Assembly (NCBI GenBank): GCA_010094025.1
Contig: ML991857.1
Span: 35,499-99,498, forward strand
Direction: 5' to 3'
DNA length: 64,000 nucleotides
DNA from: Viridothelium virens
Taxonomy: Eukaryota > Ascomycota > Dothideomycetes > Trypetheliales > Trypetheliaceae
In this document: one piece after another, positions 43,487 to 55,496 of the stretch
Numbering within the stretch: position 1 is the first letter of the stretch
Layout of the letters: each line of letters begins with the position of its first letter
Notes under the pieces: model-generated
What the model was told of the DNA's origin: nothing
What the model saw: only the letters and a program-made list of their open reading frames with translations
Database searches by the model: none
Translations under genes and position numbers: made by a program

Positions 43487-44328
43487 GTGATGATGCGGGT
43501 TTCGGTGGAAAAGTCATTCTGCTCTGTTCTAGGATGTCCTTCTTTTTTCACTTTTCCTTCCTTTTCAATTATCGCGCTTTTGCTTGTTCTGGTTTGTTTT
43601 GTTTGGCTGCCTTTTAACTTTTGAAATTCGCTTCTAAGAGGCAGATGCTAGATAGGTCATCTATGGTCCACCAATTATATAGCGCAGGCAGTGAAAGCAG
43701 TAAAGGCAGCTATCTATGCACGTATGGATTTGGTTGGGCATGCTAAGCCTTCTCTCTGTCATTCAAGCTTGCTTTACTTTACTTTGTTGTAATAATGGGG
43801 AGGCATTGGAAGAGAAATTGAAGATTGACTGTGATAGTCTGGATGGAAGAAAGGATGCGTGGAAAGGGTAGGCATGGAGGGAAGGAGAGGGAAACTGTCC
43901 TATATATAGGATAGAAGTTCCAATATGAACTACTTAATCTAATGTTCAATGGCCAGAGTCAAGACATGAAGGATTAGGCAGCTTCTAATGGAAATTCTTG
44001 ATCCTTTGTGAAGAGTCGTGGTTATATCTATCTGTGTTATCAATGTTATCCCACCTAGAACAGCTCCAGTGAAGCGTCAAGTCATTGCCCACCCTCTGGT
44101 TATACCATCATCCTTGACTGCCCAGATAACTTCTGTTGAGTGTGCCATCCTTGTCTGAGTCCTGGCCATGGGGGACTCATGCGAGCTTCTTGGCTGTAAA
44201 TATCTATCTTCAGAGACTTTAGCGCGACGTCACAAACGCAACAGCGCCAGTCGGTCTCTCAGTCCGGCATTATTTCAACTCCACACCATAATTCGCAGGC
44301 ACCCAATCTCAGCCTTCACTCCACTTCC
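43487..44328. other. Convergent 3' region
   Basis: 842 bp between the wall-protein stop and the La-Arb1 stop, tail to tail. T-rich just after the wall-protein gene (43545-43620), as expected for its 3' untranslated region. No gene seen. Confidence 0.6.
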
Positions 44329-46406
44329 CTAATCCCACGCCTTGGCTGCATCGTTTTCAGAGTCTACCTCGTCCATATTGTCACTCGCATTTCCTCCGTC
44401 ACCCCCACCACCCAGCGGAGTTTCTCGGATCACTCCATTATCATCTACCTGATCGACGGTTAGCCCAAACGCCTCAAGTAGTTTCCTGTGCGGCGCCGGA
44501 GCCTTGTATCCGCGCATCAGCTCATTGGGGAGAACAGTGTAGAAGGACGGGCACAGCTTTTTCAAGGAATCTAAGAACCAGATTTCCTCTGCCTCGTCAT
44601 TCTCCACGTGGTTTGACAGTGCTCCAGCCTCAGGCCCCTTCATGACGCACAGTTTCTTGAGTGTGGCGATAAGCTTTGTGCCCACGAGCTCAGTATGTCC
44701 GACGTAGGCAGGCTCCGGAAGAGACTCAGACTCCGATTCTTCTTCATGAGCAGGTCGCGGAGGAGGCTGAGTAGGTCGGTGCGTGGTTAGTGGGCTGACG
44801 TGGAAGTGCTGCAGGATGTCATCTTCGAGCCAGAGAGTGTAGGTCTCGTTGGGAAGGTAGTCCGGATGGGAAGGATCTGTGGTCCTGAGATTGGCAGGAA
44901 GATCATACTCGACAAAGTCGGGCTCAAGCCACGGTTTCAGGACAACCTTGCCCAAGGGTGGAAGCTGTGTGCCGGAGAGCTCGTGGCGGGCATAGAGATC
45001 GTGGACCTCGGGATCGGGAGGGATAATGGAGACAACTTCAAGGCCTATTGTCTTCTCGTCCACAACAGTAAACTCAAGTTTCCTATTCTTTGCTACCGCT
45101 GCAAGTTGTGCTTCTGTGCCTTGAGCCGCTATTGCGGTCTTGATGATTACGCGCGCTACCTCGTCTGAATAAGCAGGTTTGAAGCGAAACTCATCTTCCC
45201 AATCAGTACCCTCGTCGGCCGCCAATGCATCGCGGTCCGTGCCGAAGAGAATGCTGCAAGCAGTATTGAAAGGGCCGCGCAGCATTCCGCGTAGGTGATA
45301 GATCCCGGTCAGCTCGATAGAAGCACGGGTGCACAGAGCTCGTGCGGCATAGATGAAATCTTTCCAGTCTGGCGCGACATCATGCGTCAAAAGGTAGTTG
45401 TAAAAGTTTCGAAGAATGTTAGTAGCCTTTTCGATTTTTGCCGGGGATTCGACGTCCGTACTGAGATAAGCAGGAGCGTAGGACGATCTAATCAATATCA
45501 GCATCTGCTACTTCGTCATTTCAATCTGTCTAGCTGCGGAAAATGAGACTGTAACTTCAAGATGCGAAGAGGATGACGAAGGCTCTGAACGTACAAGAAG
45601 GCCATCGCAACACCTTCGAAGTCAACGATGAATTTATATCCATCACTTATGTCCTCAAAACACCAGTGAGTCGCCATTCTCTCTGCGATGTCTTCGGCTG
45701 TTAGGTCTTCCAAGTCCTCTTTACTTAGTTGGCCTGAAATTCTTGGTCTCTGCTCGATCCCGCCAAACTTCATCCATCCGTTGAAAATCCTTGCAGTATC
45801 TTCGTGGAGCGTACGTCTCGCCATGTAGCGCTGTACAGCCCTTTCGATCCGATCACCGAAGGTATACTGTTCCGGATCATATATGTCACGTTCCTGTTCA
45901 TAGGTCTCTGGAGTGATAGGCGGATCAGTATAATATTCCTCAAAGCCTGTAGGCTTGAGTAAGCCTTTCGTCATGCCTCCCTGGGCAAGAGCCTCGCGTC
46001 GAGCGACCTCCTTCTTCTCCGGTTCAACTTTCAAAGGGAGTCTTAGCGGGTCCCGTCGGCGGATGGCTTTGTCATCGACGACTTCAAGCTTAGTGGAGAA
46101 CTTGAGAGCCTCAACAACTTCAGTGTAGGGTCTGTATTTCCTCATTCGTGGGAAGCCGCAGATACTCCGAATGGAGACTGGAAGGTTCTGCTGACCATCG
46201 CATTTTGCCAGAAGATGGGCATCAGTAGGGAGATTTGCGTCAGAGAAGTAAAACTCCACTTGACGAATAACGTCGGCATTTGACCAGTTGCGTTCCTTTG
46301 CTGGTGCGTCAACACGGTCCTCGTGGGACGAGGTACTGCTTGCAGGATGCTGATGACTCTCCGTTGGAGACATTTGAGGAGGATCAGCGGAGGATGTGGC
46401 AGCCAT
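44329..46406 (-). CDS. arb1: La-motif / Arb1 (Argonaute siRNA chaperone) fusion protein
   Basis: Exons 46406-45595 and 45487-44329; 656 aa from MAATSSADPP (the frame extends further up but without the feel of protein). Residues ~42-120 are a La-type winged helix: NADVIRQVEFYFSDANLPTD, LPVSIRSICGFPRMRKY, then ALKFSTKLEVV and IRRRDP. From ~140 the Arb1 domain begins: KPTGFEEYYTDPPITPE, RIERAVQRYMARR, FGGIEQRP, then DFEGVAMAFLSSYAPAY across the splice and ILRNFYNYLLTHDV. The Arb1 domain runs to ~590; an acidic tail follows. In fission yeast Arb1 belongs to the ARC complex, which holds Ago1 with duplex siRNA. The La motif would add RNA 3'-end or structured-RNA binding. Both domains lie within exon 1 without a break, so this is not an artefact of joining exons. 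It is divergent from IPMK. Confidence 0.86.
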
Positions 46407-47218
46407 AGCTTCGGTCCTTGCGTGATAGAGATTGAGAAGGATGTCTTGGGGAAAGAGATTTTTAGGAAAATAGAGTGAGCCAATTATTTGTGGGGCAAAT
46501 TTGAAGTACAGAAGTGTGAACGGCGGTGATTGTTGCGGTGAAGGTGTCAAACAAACGCTGTATGCTACGCATAGTACCTTACACTAGATGACCGTCACAC
46601 AAAGCATGCTCTTCGAGGGAAATTAAGTCATTGAAGAACACCATTAGAAGTCCCGAATTGAATTAAAAGCCAGAGTGAGGCGTGCAACCATCAGCCTGAT
46701 CCATCGCTTGTCGTTCCTACTTCGGCCATTTGCATCACGTCCCACTCGGACCTACCTAGTACTTTCGCGAAAGGGTGCTGATGTGTGTAGCACCCAATAA
46801 ATCTATTCAATGCGCAAGATGCATACACGAAGTCTGCTGTTCAGCTCGGCAAGCCTAACAGTGTAACTGATCCCGAAAAATAGACGAAAGGGAGGGTGGG
46901 GATAGGAGGATTGGAGTGAGGGCCAGTCGCCGTTTTGGGTTTACGGACGCGAGGCCTCACTCAGCTTTGGCAAACCATTCTGATATTGCCTCTCATTGGT
47001 GCCGGGCGATATGATGATGGTCAGTTTCAGCCCTACCCGGATTGCGGCATGTCTTTATTTTAGTTTGATTTGACCTGGTCAACGTCACAAGCACTAGAAA
47101 TGCCCACACCAGTGCCCGGACACTGCCTCAGCTAATTCAACTCTCCAACCCCCCTATAATAGCCGTCCAGAGATCATGTACGTTTGCGTTCACTTCACCA
47201 TCGAGTTGACCGTTTTTT
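46407..47218. promoter_or_regulatory. Divergent promoter region, La-Arb1 / IPMK
   Basis: 812 bp between head-to-head starts. A TATA-like CTATAATAG lies at about 47153-47161, some 60 bp before the IPMK ATG, after a C-rich tract. No other site is clear. Confidence 0.45.
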
Positions 47219-48947
47219 ATGATCATGGTCCCCAGTTTAGATCCGGCAACGTGGACAACTTACGAGAACGTCGCTGCGGGACAGTAAGTACACATGCATC
47301 CACGTCTGATCTGCCCAACACCTTTCTTTCCTCCCACCTTTCTCGCTCAATTGATGACCCTCCCATTGCTCAATCGCCATGCAATTCGTGTCCGAGACCG
47401 AGACTGACTCCGACTCTTCCAGCCATGGCGTCCTCATCGATTCTACCGGCGACGTTGTCATCAAACCCTGTACCGAAGCCGAAATCGACTTCTATGAAAA
47501 GACTCTACAGCTCCACCGCGATTTTGCGGCCCACATGCCCACCTATATGGGCCAAGTCCGTCTGAAGAATCCCGAAGAGAGCATCAAGACCGGACCCGCC
47601 ATTGCGCGCTCTCCCAAATTGAGCCGAGCCCCAACTCTCCCCTCCCAGAATCGTCCCACCTCCGGATCCACCTCGGAAGCAGTTCCGCCTCCGCGACCCT
47701 TCCCTGCCCCTGCTGATACTACCGGTGACATGACGCAACGCAACAAAACCAACGACAACAACAACAGCAAGGGCAAATCAGGAACCAAGGACGACAGCAA
47801 CAACGACCACCACCATGCCGCTGTCTCAAGCACCCCAGGCACCACGCTCCCCTCCACCGCACTCGAAACCGAAACCGCCATCGTCCTCGAGAACCTCGCC
47901 GCCGGCTTCGTGCGCCCCAACATCCTCGACATCAAGCTCGGCGCGCGCCTCTGGGCCGACGACGCACCGCTCGAAAAGCGTGCACGTCTCGACGCCGTCG
48001 CCGCCAGCACGACCTCTGGCAGCCTCGGCTTCCGCGTCGCGGGGATGCGCGTCTGGCGCGGGAGGCCCGCGGGTGCGGTGCCGCCGAGCGAACGAATCAG
48101 ACCCGGGGACACGGTGGCGGGGATTGCGGGAGGGGCAGGAGCTGGCGCTGGAGGGGGAGGGCAAGGAGGGGCAGGGATGGGGGGAGGGATCATACATCCG
48201 GCGAATGTGGATATGAGCGGGAGTCCTACAGTGCTGCAGGTGGAGAGCGAAGGGCGGACGGATCCGGAGGCGGGCTATCAGATCTACGATAGGACGTATG
48301 GCCGGAATTTCAATACCGTGACGGTGAAGACGGCGTTTGATGAGTTCTTCCTGCCTGCGGACTATGCCTGCGATATCCGAGCGAGAAGGCATGTGGTGGA
48401 GAAATGTGTGCGGGAGTTGGGGGAGCTGCAGGAGAAGCTGGAGAAGATGGAGTGCAGGATGTATAGCGCGAGTATCTTATGCGTCTACGAGGGCGACAAT
48501 TCGGCGCTTGATGCAGCAATCCGCGAGGAGCGTTTTCCGGGGAGTATCACGTCGGCGGCAGCCAGGACGGGTGATCCCGCTCAGACAATGGCCGCGGCGA
48601 AATTGCAGCTTAGGGGTGGGGCTGGTGTCACTCGTGGCAATGGCTCTCCTTCAACTTCTGCTGCTGCATCTGCCACTTCCTCAACAGGGCATCTCGGGCC
48701 CAACGCGAGCCATGATGACACGAACACTGACCAGGACTCACCAGAAGGATTGGATTCGGACGAAGAGTCATCCGAGCCTGAAGTGCCGAAAGTCGCTACA
48801 TTGAAACTCATAGATTTTGCTCACGCAAAATGGACTCCAGGCTTCGGACCCGACGAAAATCTGCTTCAAGGTGTGCGGAGCGTTCATAGGATTCTCGAAG
48901 ATTTGCTTGCAAGTTCGAATACAAATGGGCCGACGAGCGATCTTTAG
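47219..48947 (+). CDS. ipk2: Inositol polyphosphate multikinase (Ipk2/Arg82 type)
   Basis: Exons 47219-47283 and 47423-48947; 529 aa (an ATG two codons later is also possible). The splice joins YENVAAGH to HGVLIDSTGDVVIKPC, the normal N-terminus. The family signature PxxxDxKxG is present as PNILDIKLG (about 187-195), and LIDFAHAKW (about 485-493) carries the metal-binding Asp. The frame ends NLLQGVRSVHRILEDLL. Long insertions (residues ~75-170 disordered; a Gly-rich loop of AGAGAGGGG type at ~255-275; another at ~410-460) make it larger than yeast Arg82. It phosphorylates IP3/IP4 to IP5 and acts in the nucleus. Confidence 0.9.
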
Positions 48948-49399
48948 ATCTGTGGCAGCTCGTAGGTTGCATGCGGGTAAAGCTCGTAAATGGAAGAGGT
49001 GAGCACGGGGAGAACTCCAAAATGTAAAGTACGCAGTCTACGACTCATTCGACAGTAGCCCGTTGTATGATAGGGAATGGAGTTAACGGTCTCCATTTCC
49101 TATGGATGGACCTTGGGTTTGGGTGGCATTTTCATTCTCTGTTTCCTATGCTCAATCGCAGGCTGTTTGGGCGGCTGCAATTCGATACACTGCTTGATAA
49201 CTGTAGTTTAACATCTCACAGATTGCTATGAGAGCGTTTCCAGTATTCTAGGTATTGAGATTCTGACTCGACCAGCCTACAACTCCATGCTTCAATCGCA
49301 CAATACATATTCGCTTTCTACCATCTGAGTTGGGCCCGTCCTTAATTTTCGTCGCCTATCTCGGCAAGAGCGAGATGCAGAGCCCCTTGCCTATCTCGA
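48948..49399. other. Convergent 3' region, IPMK / Clp1
   Basis: 452 bp, tail to tail; no gene seen. Confidence 0.6.
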
Positions 49400-51040
49400 T
49401 TACCCCAACAAATCTACCACACCTTCGGGCCAATCTCCCCACACCAATGTGCGCCCCTCCAATCTGGTCGGCGCCGGTACCAATAAGCGAATCGCCTTTC
49501 TAGTCTCATCCACGTCCGCCACATACGCAAAACCCATGATACTCGACGTGAGAAGATCAGCATGAGGCGTTGAGGGTGCTGATGTGTGTGGAATGGCAAG
49601 GATAGCATTGGAGAGGCCGAGAGAAGGGGTCGTCTTGGTGAATATGGTGGTGGAAGACGTTGACGGGTTGAGGGTGGGTTGGTACTCGGAGTCGGAATCA
49701 GAGTCATTACCTGGAAGGTAGGATGATGTGCCAGTTGAGGAGGAAGCTGGAGCCATGTTAGACAATGATACAGGGTATATAATACAATGGAGCGTACCTT
49801 CAGTGTAGCGATATATAGTAACATCGTCGAATCCGACCATCACAGTCAGCGGATTCAGACTCAGCCCCTTATCCCCAAAAAAGTATCCCCGGATCTGCTG
49901 CGCGCGAAGAGCCCTCATATACGTCTCATCTCGAGCTACGCATCCTTCACTCTTGGTCAGCTTCACCACCCTAACACTCTCTTCCGTCGACGTCTGTCCC
50001 TGCGGCGCAAACTTCCTCCTCATATCACTGTAAAGTCTCTCCGATCCCAGCACAAGCACCACGTTTACACTGAACTCCGAAACCACATGCTCCACAAGAT
50101 CATACCCCTTCTTATCCCCCAACACGGCCGGCGCATCAATCAAAAATCCCGCCGCCTTCGCTTCCGCATCATCCTCCATCCTCCCCGTCACCGCCAACGC
50201 CATCCTCGTCACCACCGCTTTCCATACTCCGCGGCGACCCCCCTGCGGCTCCCTTCCCCCTCCCATTATTCCCTCCCCGAGACCTTCCATCCCGTAGAAG
50301 TACACCAACGGCGTGCTCGTAGGCACAGCACTCGGCCCCGTAATCCCCGAACTCCCCCATCCAGACACCGACTCCGGATCCAGCAGGCCCGCGACCACCG
50401 TCGCCGTCAGTGCCCCCGGCACCGCCGCATGCCCCTCCGCATGGTCAAGATTCACTACGACCGGCTGCCTTCCCATACGGAGAGCATAGCTGCTGAGGAT
50501 CTTACAAAGGCTCGTCTTGCCGCTATCTTTCGCGCCCAGAACCAGCACCCTCGGTCCCCCCATACTGGCATCACCACCAACGCCACCACTCCTCGTCGAC
50601 GCCTCCCGCAAATTCTCCAGCGCAAAATGCACATTCGCCGCCTCCGCCATACTCGTCTCCTCCGCCACAAACTCACTCTCCACCTCCCCCTGCACCTCGA
50701 GCTCCGCCCCGGCCCAGCTGAACACCGCGGCGCGGGCGCCGGGCGCGAACGCGTAGGGCCGCGAGGGCGCGAGCTCTGTCCCGAAGAGCTCGGCAGAGCC
50801 ACTGGTGACGCGGAGCGTGAAGGCGGCGTTGATGGAGGAGAAGGAGGAGGCGGGGTCGGCGGAGAAGTGCGGGTGCGAGAGGTGCGATTTTAGAGGGAGC
50901 TCGAACCGGTATTCGGAGCCGGCGGGGAGGATGTGCGTGCGTGGTGGGGAGGGCTCTGCGGGGAGAGTGGCGGTGGTCGTGGGGTGGAGGTCGGAGGGGT
51001 CGCAGGAGAGGCCTGGGATGGAGAGGCCGGGGATGTTCAT
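49400..51040 (-). CDS. clp1: Clp1, mRNA 3'-end cleavage factor IA subunit / polynucleotide-kinase fold
   Basis: Exons 51040-49798 and 49746-49400; 529 aa from MNIPGLSIPG. The N-terminal beta domain (EYRFELPLKS, AELFGTELAPSRPYAF, then AVFSWAGAELEVQGE) precedes a P-loop domain. Walker A is VLGAKDSGKTSLCKIL (about 167-182); the next strand is PVVVNLDHAEGHAAVPG. The C-terminal domain includes RGYFFGDKGLSLNPLTVMVGFDDVT-type sequence and ends FAYVADVDETRK, LVWGDWPEG. In fungi Clp1 bridges Pcf11 and CF IA and keeps ATP bound. The 51-nt intron is a multiple of three with no stop, so the gene also reads straight through; removing it gives the expected RYTEASS junction. Confidence 0.93.
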   Translation of the reverse strand: MNIPGLSIPGLSCDPSDLHPTTTATLPAEPSPPRTHILPAGSEYRFELPLKSHLSHPHFSADPASSFSSINAAFTLRVTSGSAELFGTELAPSRPYAFAPGARAAVFSWAGAELEVQGEVESEFVAEETSMAEAANVHFALENLREASTRSGGVGGDASMGGPRVLVLGAKDSGKTSLCKILSSYALRMGRQPVVVNLDHAEGHAAVPGALTATVVAGLLDPESVSGWGSSGITGPSAVPTSTPLVYFYGMEGLGEGIMGGGREPQGGRRGVWKAVVTRMALAVTGRMEDDAEAKAAGFLIDAPAVLGDKKGYDLVEHVVSEFSVNVVLVLGSERLYSDMRRKFAPQGQTSTEESVRVVKLTKSEGCVARDETYMRALRAQQIRGYFFGDKGLSLNPLTVMVGFDDVTIYRYTEGTLHCIIYPVSLSNMAPASSSTGTSSYLPGNDSDSDSEYQPTLNPSTSSTTIFTKTTPSLGLSNAILAIPHTSAPSTPHADLLTSSIMGFAYVADVDETRKAIRLLVPAPTRLEGRTLVWGDWPEGVVDLLG

Positions 51041-52784
51041 CGTGGGTCGTGGGAGGGTATTGTGGTGCGTTGGAAGGAGATGAGGAGGTGAGGTGAGAAG
51101 AGGTTGTCGAGAGAATGGAGGGTCTTGTTGTAAAATGATCCCTGCGCTCTTGCTTTGATCGTAACCTTGCTTTGTCTTATAGTCCAGTCCCAATAGGTGT
51201 AGAGCGCAGTTGGAAGAGAGTATGCCGAGATCGAAAAGGGCCGTTGAACGTAAAAGAGCGATTAAACTGAGATAGGCTTGTGCCCAATAGTATCGAAGTC
51301 AGATAGCTGCGAGAGTCTTTATCTGCAAAAAGCCTAGCATCTGATTATGCTGTTCAACGTTTACTGCGTCGCCACTTCCTAAAAATGCCAATTCTCCAGA
51401 GCATGCACCTTAGCGCCTCAACTGCTCTGCGAAGTTTTTATCTTCCGGGGTTTTAGTTATCTCTTTTCGTCTGGTCTCGATATCCGCTTTGCTGTGAAGA
51501 AGCACCTTGCAGATCCGACTCTACTCTAGCAATCAGGTGCTTTGAAGCGTTCGAGGTTGGAGTGGAGATCTTGCTTTGTACCGAATGTGAGATGGCCACC
51601 AGAGTCCTTTCTCGATGTCAATGATGCCAGGTCTTGTGCGTTATTGCGGCTAGACTCGAAGAGAACGGGATCATAAAAGTGCGCGTTCAGATCTCCAACT
51701 TCTTCTTCAGGAGGCTGCGTGCGTCGTCGTCTCGCTCCTCTAGACTGGTGTTAAATCTCACCTCGGATGTGGCTCTATTGAAAATGATACTGTAGATCTC
51801 ATGATGCGATGAGTGTAGATCAGAGTTCTGACCGTAAGATGGACCAACGGATGACTATAGCATGAGAATATGTTGTGAGCTGCCACAACAGTCAGGAGCT
51901 AATTCTCATCTATTCGATCACTCAAAAGCTATATCTCATTGCTGACGTCCCACATCTCTTGAAGTGCTTGCACACACCTGACGAAGGTCGCGGATGCGGA
52001 AATAAAATTTAGAGTAAGCAAGGATTGATCAACGTTCGGCCCGACGGCTCTACGTCCGACGAGAAGATGTCCGAATTTAATGTTTTAATATTTGCTCATT
52101 TTGCCATTCGCTCTGTGAACTTCGAGCAGCAGTTTACAGTAGCTGTTGTGTCACCAAAGATAAGTAAGATGAGAGGAGTTGGAGGTGCAGAAGCGTGAGG
52201 ACATTGTTATTATTTGTTGTTGGTCCGTGTGCCAAATCGGACCTCTTCAGAGCACTCCGTCGGACGTAGAGGCCGTTGAGCCTCAGCACAGCAATTTTAG
52301 TGTCGCTGGCGCCAAGGACACGTACCTTGTCACCTTGGCGTACTTGCCCCGACCAGCAACAGTCTCGTAGTCATTAATGTGAAACTTCACTCAAATTAGT
52401 TCATGCGTCTCCAATGGTAGGCTTCTTCGTCTTGAGAGAGATACAATGGCATATCAAATGCTATCTACGTACTTGTTCCGAAAGTCAATGCAGTCCAAAT
52501 CCGTAGCAATAATTCTCGTCGACCATGCATGCATAAGACCCTAATCGTCAGGTACAAGAAAAAAGTCGAAACAGTAGGCTTGCAAGGACCCCCAAATTCC
52601 CTAAACTCCCAATATATGACGACCCCATAGAGTCCATCTAGGGTTTTTCTACATCTCGAGCCGATCGCCGTGCCCTTTGCCTTTTGCAACGGTCGAAAAT
52701 ATAGACAAGCACAAACGGAAGACCCTAGCAAAATGGCAATATGTTAATATTTGAGAAAAAAGCGAAAGGATGCACAAAAGTCTA
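51041..52784. other. Intergenic 1.7 kb, no supported gene
   Basis: Clp1 promoter on the left and GH72 3' flank on the right. Short frames (52179-52370, 52465-52731) carry no motif. Confidence 0.55.
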
Positions 52785-54394
52785 CTACAACACCAGTACG
52801 ATAATGCAGCTGAACAGCCCAACAAGGAAGACCCCTGGCATATGAGAAGCCAGCCCAGTCGCACCGCTATGCTTCGGTGCGGGCGTATTCGACGCACTTC
52901 CCCCACTCGTTCCCGCCTGGTTAGGCGTGTTGGCCTGGTTGCCTTGGAGGGGCTTGATGGCCAGGCCCTCGATCTGACTGCCATTGGTGGCGTATACCGA
53001 CATAGGGACTTGCGTGCTCGAGACCTGAACGACCTTGCCTTGCTGAGGGTTCGACAATCCGTTATTGATGAGATCCTGTGCACCAGACGGAGTGCTTGGA
53101 AGCGTGAAGTTGGCGCCAAACTGGCTCGATGAAACAACGCCGGAACTGCAAGCCGGCGGCTGGGCCTGAGTTTGAGAAGCGTTTGAAGACTGAAGGAGTG
53201 TGACATTCAACTTGCTCATCTGCGATTGGAGGTTGTCGTAGTCCACGAGAAGACTGGCAGTCCCGTTGTCATTCACATTGATCAGACCGAAATTGGAGGT
53301 CTCCTGTGTGAATTCATAGACGAGGCCGCCAGAGAGTGTGGTCATTTGAGGCCCATAGAGCGCTTGCACTTCATTAAAGACGCGAGGGCTTGGGGTGTTG
53401 CAGCCATACTCAGAGAAGAAAACCGGGATCGTGGTGGCGCTGAACATTGAAACGAGCGCGTCATATCCAGCAGACTGGAAAGTTGCTTGGTCTCCGCACC
53501 AGGAGTAAGAGTTCAGACCGAAGAAATCACTGCGTGACACATCTTTATCATTACCGTCAATTGCGCATTGGAGGTAGGCCCAGGTGTCCTGCAAGACTTC
53601 ACGAACATCTGCGGCAGAGTAGCCAACTGGAATGGAGCGAGATGAGTGCTTGGCAATGTAGTTTTTGAGGTCGCGTTGGACAGCCTGAAGCAGGAATTAG
53701 ATGAGGATGCCGCATGATCAACTCGTTCAACTGACCCTGATATACGGAGGATTAGCCTTCGAAGTTGGCACGTCATTTATAATCTCATTGCCAGCGAAGA
53801 AGGCCATTGTGTTAGGGTAGCCTTTGAAAGCCTCGACGACAGCGAAGGTCCTATGACCTGTCAGTAAAGCTTCGCCTTTGGTCCGTTAACCACTTTATTC
53901 ATACCTGTTCAAGTAGCTAGCAGTGTAAGACCCAGAAGGGTTCGAACGGTCGATACTTTCTCCACCAAGTGGGGAGTTGACGTCCACAATCATGTATATG
54001 CCAACCTCATTGAAGATGCTTGCACACTGGTCGTGGTTCAAGTCTGGATCGACGTTGTAGACCCTAATTGTGTTCAATCCCAAATCTTGCATGAGCGCAG
54101 CATCCCGTAAGCAGACGGTTCCGTTACTTAGCGGGTCAACGCCAGACCCGGGATCGTAGCCAGACTGTCCTCCAGGTTGATAGTCGACCCCTATTACCAT
54201 GACTCTATTATTGGTTGTTGAATCGACGAAATCAGCTCCCTTCATGACGACGGGGTTTACGGCGAGGGCGGCACCGGCGAGAAGGCCCAAAGCTGTAAAA
54301 TACTGCAACCTGTTAATCTGTGTATCTTGCTGGGTGTGCTTCCAGATTGCTTGAAGGGCATGTGGAAAGCTTTTGAACATACAGATAGCATCAT
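52785..54394 (-). CDS. GPI-anchored 1,3-beta-glucanosyltransferase (GH72)
   Basis: Exons 54394-54383 (12 nt), 54302-53905, 53850-53736, 53684-52785; 474 aa. Joining the tiny exon 1 (MMLS) to YFTALGLLAGAALA gives a proper signal peptide. GH72 motifs: GADFVDS, VIGVDYQPGG, then NTIRVYNVDP. The acid/base Glu is in FFAGNEIINDV (about E159) and the nucleophile in VFFSEYGC (about E267). The C-terminus is Ser/Ala/Gly-rich and ends in a hydrophobic GPI signal (GVFLVGLFSCIIVLVL). No CBM43 X8 domain follows, so it is of the Gel1-like subfamily. It cuts and re-joins beta-1,3-glucan chains in the wall. The frame is open through intron 1, which can mislead start calling. Confidence 0.92.
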
Positions 54395-55496
54395 AGCGAG
54401 TTGTGATAGCAATCGATCGAAAAACGGCTTTGAAATGCAAGATAGAGATTCAAGAGCCAGTGAATGAGTGAGAGAAGTGAGCTTGTAGCAGCCAAGTGTA
54501 TTATCTACAAAGAAAACAAGCGAAGGGTAGCCACGACCAAAAGCAAGGCTGGGAGCAGGGCGCAAGAAGAAGGCGCAAGAAGAGAAGAGGAAGCAGAACC
54601 GGACACAGTCTGCGAACGCCAATACAGCAAACGGGTGGTGGGTGAAGGTGGCGTGGATGGAGGCCGCGGCGAACCTGTACTTTCATGGGCTGGCTCGGTC
54701 ATGCATGGGGCGAGCCAACAAGGGTCAAACAAGCCTGACTTTCTCATTTCCCGCACCGCCAGCCAATCTCGGACCAATTAGAGCATGAGCTTTCTGAAAC
54801 ACCAGAAACCCTCCATCCTTCTCATTTAACAGGTCAGACTGTATTCTTGAAACACTGATGTCATAATGCAGTCTACATTTTGCTCCCGTGTGGAGTGCGG
54901 ACTTCGAAGCCATTCAAGGAGGCATTTACCATTGCTTTCTATCTTTTTTTTCTCTAGATCTCTACGATCAAACGGGCAATTGTGTAACAAACTGGTTTTC
55001 TCCATCATCGAATAACACCGTACGCACATGAGCAAAACAAGAAGCCCAGTACTCTGGAAACCCGACGACTTTATGCTCTCAGTCGGGGCCCCGTATGCTG
55101 GCCTATGTATACAAGATTGACCAGTAGTCGCTGGAGGTAGGAACGTGAGTTAACGAAACGATCATGTCTCTGCTGTCCTCACGCACCATTGGAAAACGTT
55201 ATTGATCCGACCTTATTCCAAAGGCGCCAGAGATACGCTTGTAGATTGGACTTTCGTCAATATCCATACTCAATACGGTCATCGCCCTCGGTATCCGTAT
55301 TTTGTCAATCTCATTTCCACCATTCTCACAAATCACTTACCTCTATCCACTTAGTCGTCCTTACGTTGCCACTATCGATAACTCTCAGGTCGGTAACCAA
55401 ATCTTGAGATATGCAAAAGTAATGCATTACGAGTCCACCAGTATAAAGTTATTCTCATCAAAACAGAGTTATCCCTGCGCATAACTCTCGATCCCT
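54395..55496. other. Intergenic, no supported gene
   Basis: GH72 promoter region, then AT-rich DNA up to the decayed gene copy. Frames on both strands near 54464-54781 are compositional noise. Confidence 0.55.

Noticed and set aside
49787-50893. 368-codon plus-strand frame rich in Arg and His
   Set aside because: It is fully antisense to Clp1, whose domains are clear; the composition is that of a shadow frame in GC-rich DNA.
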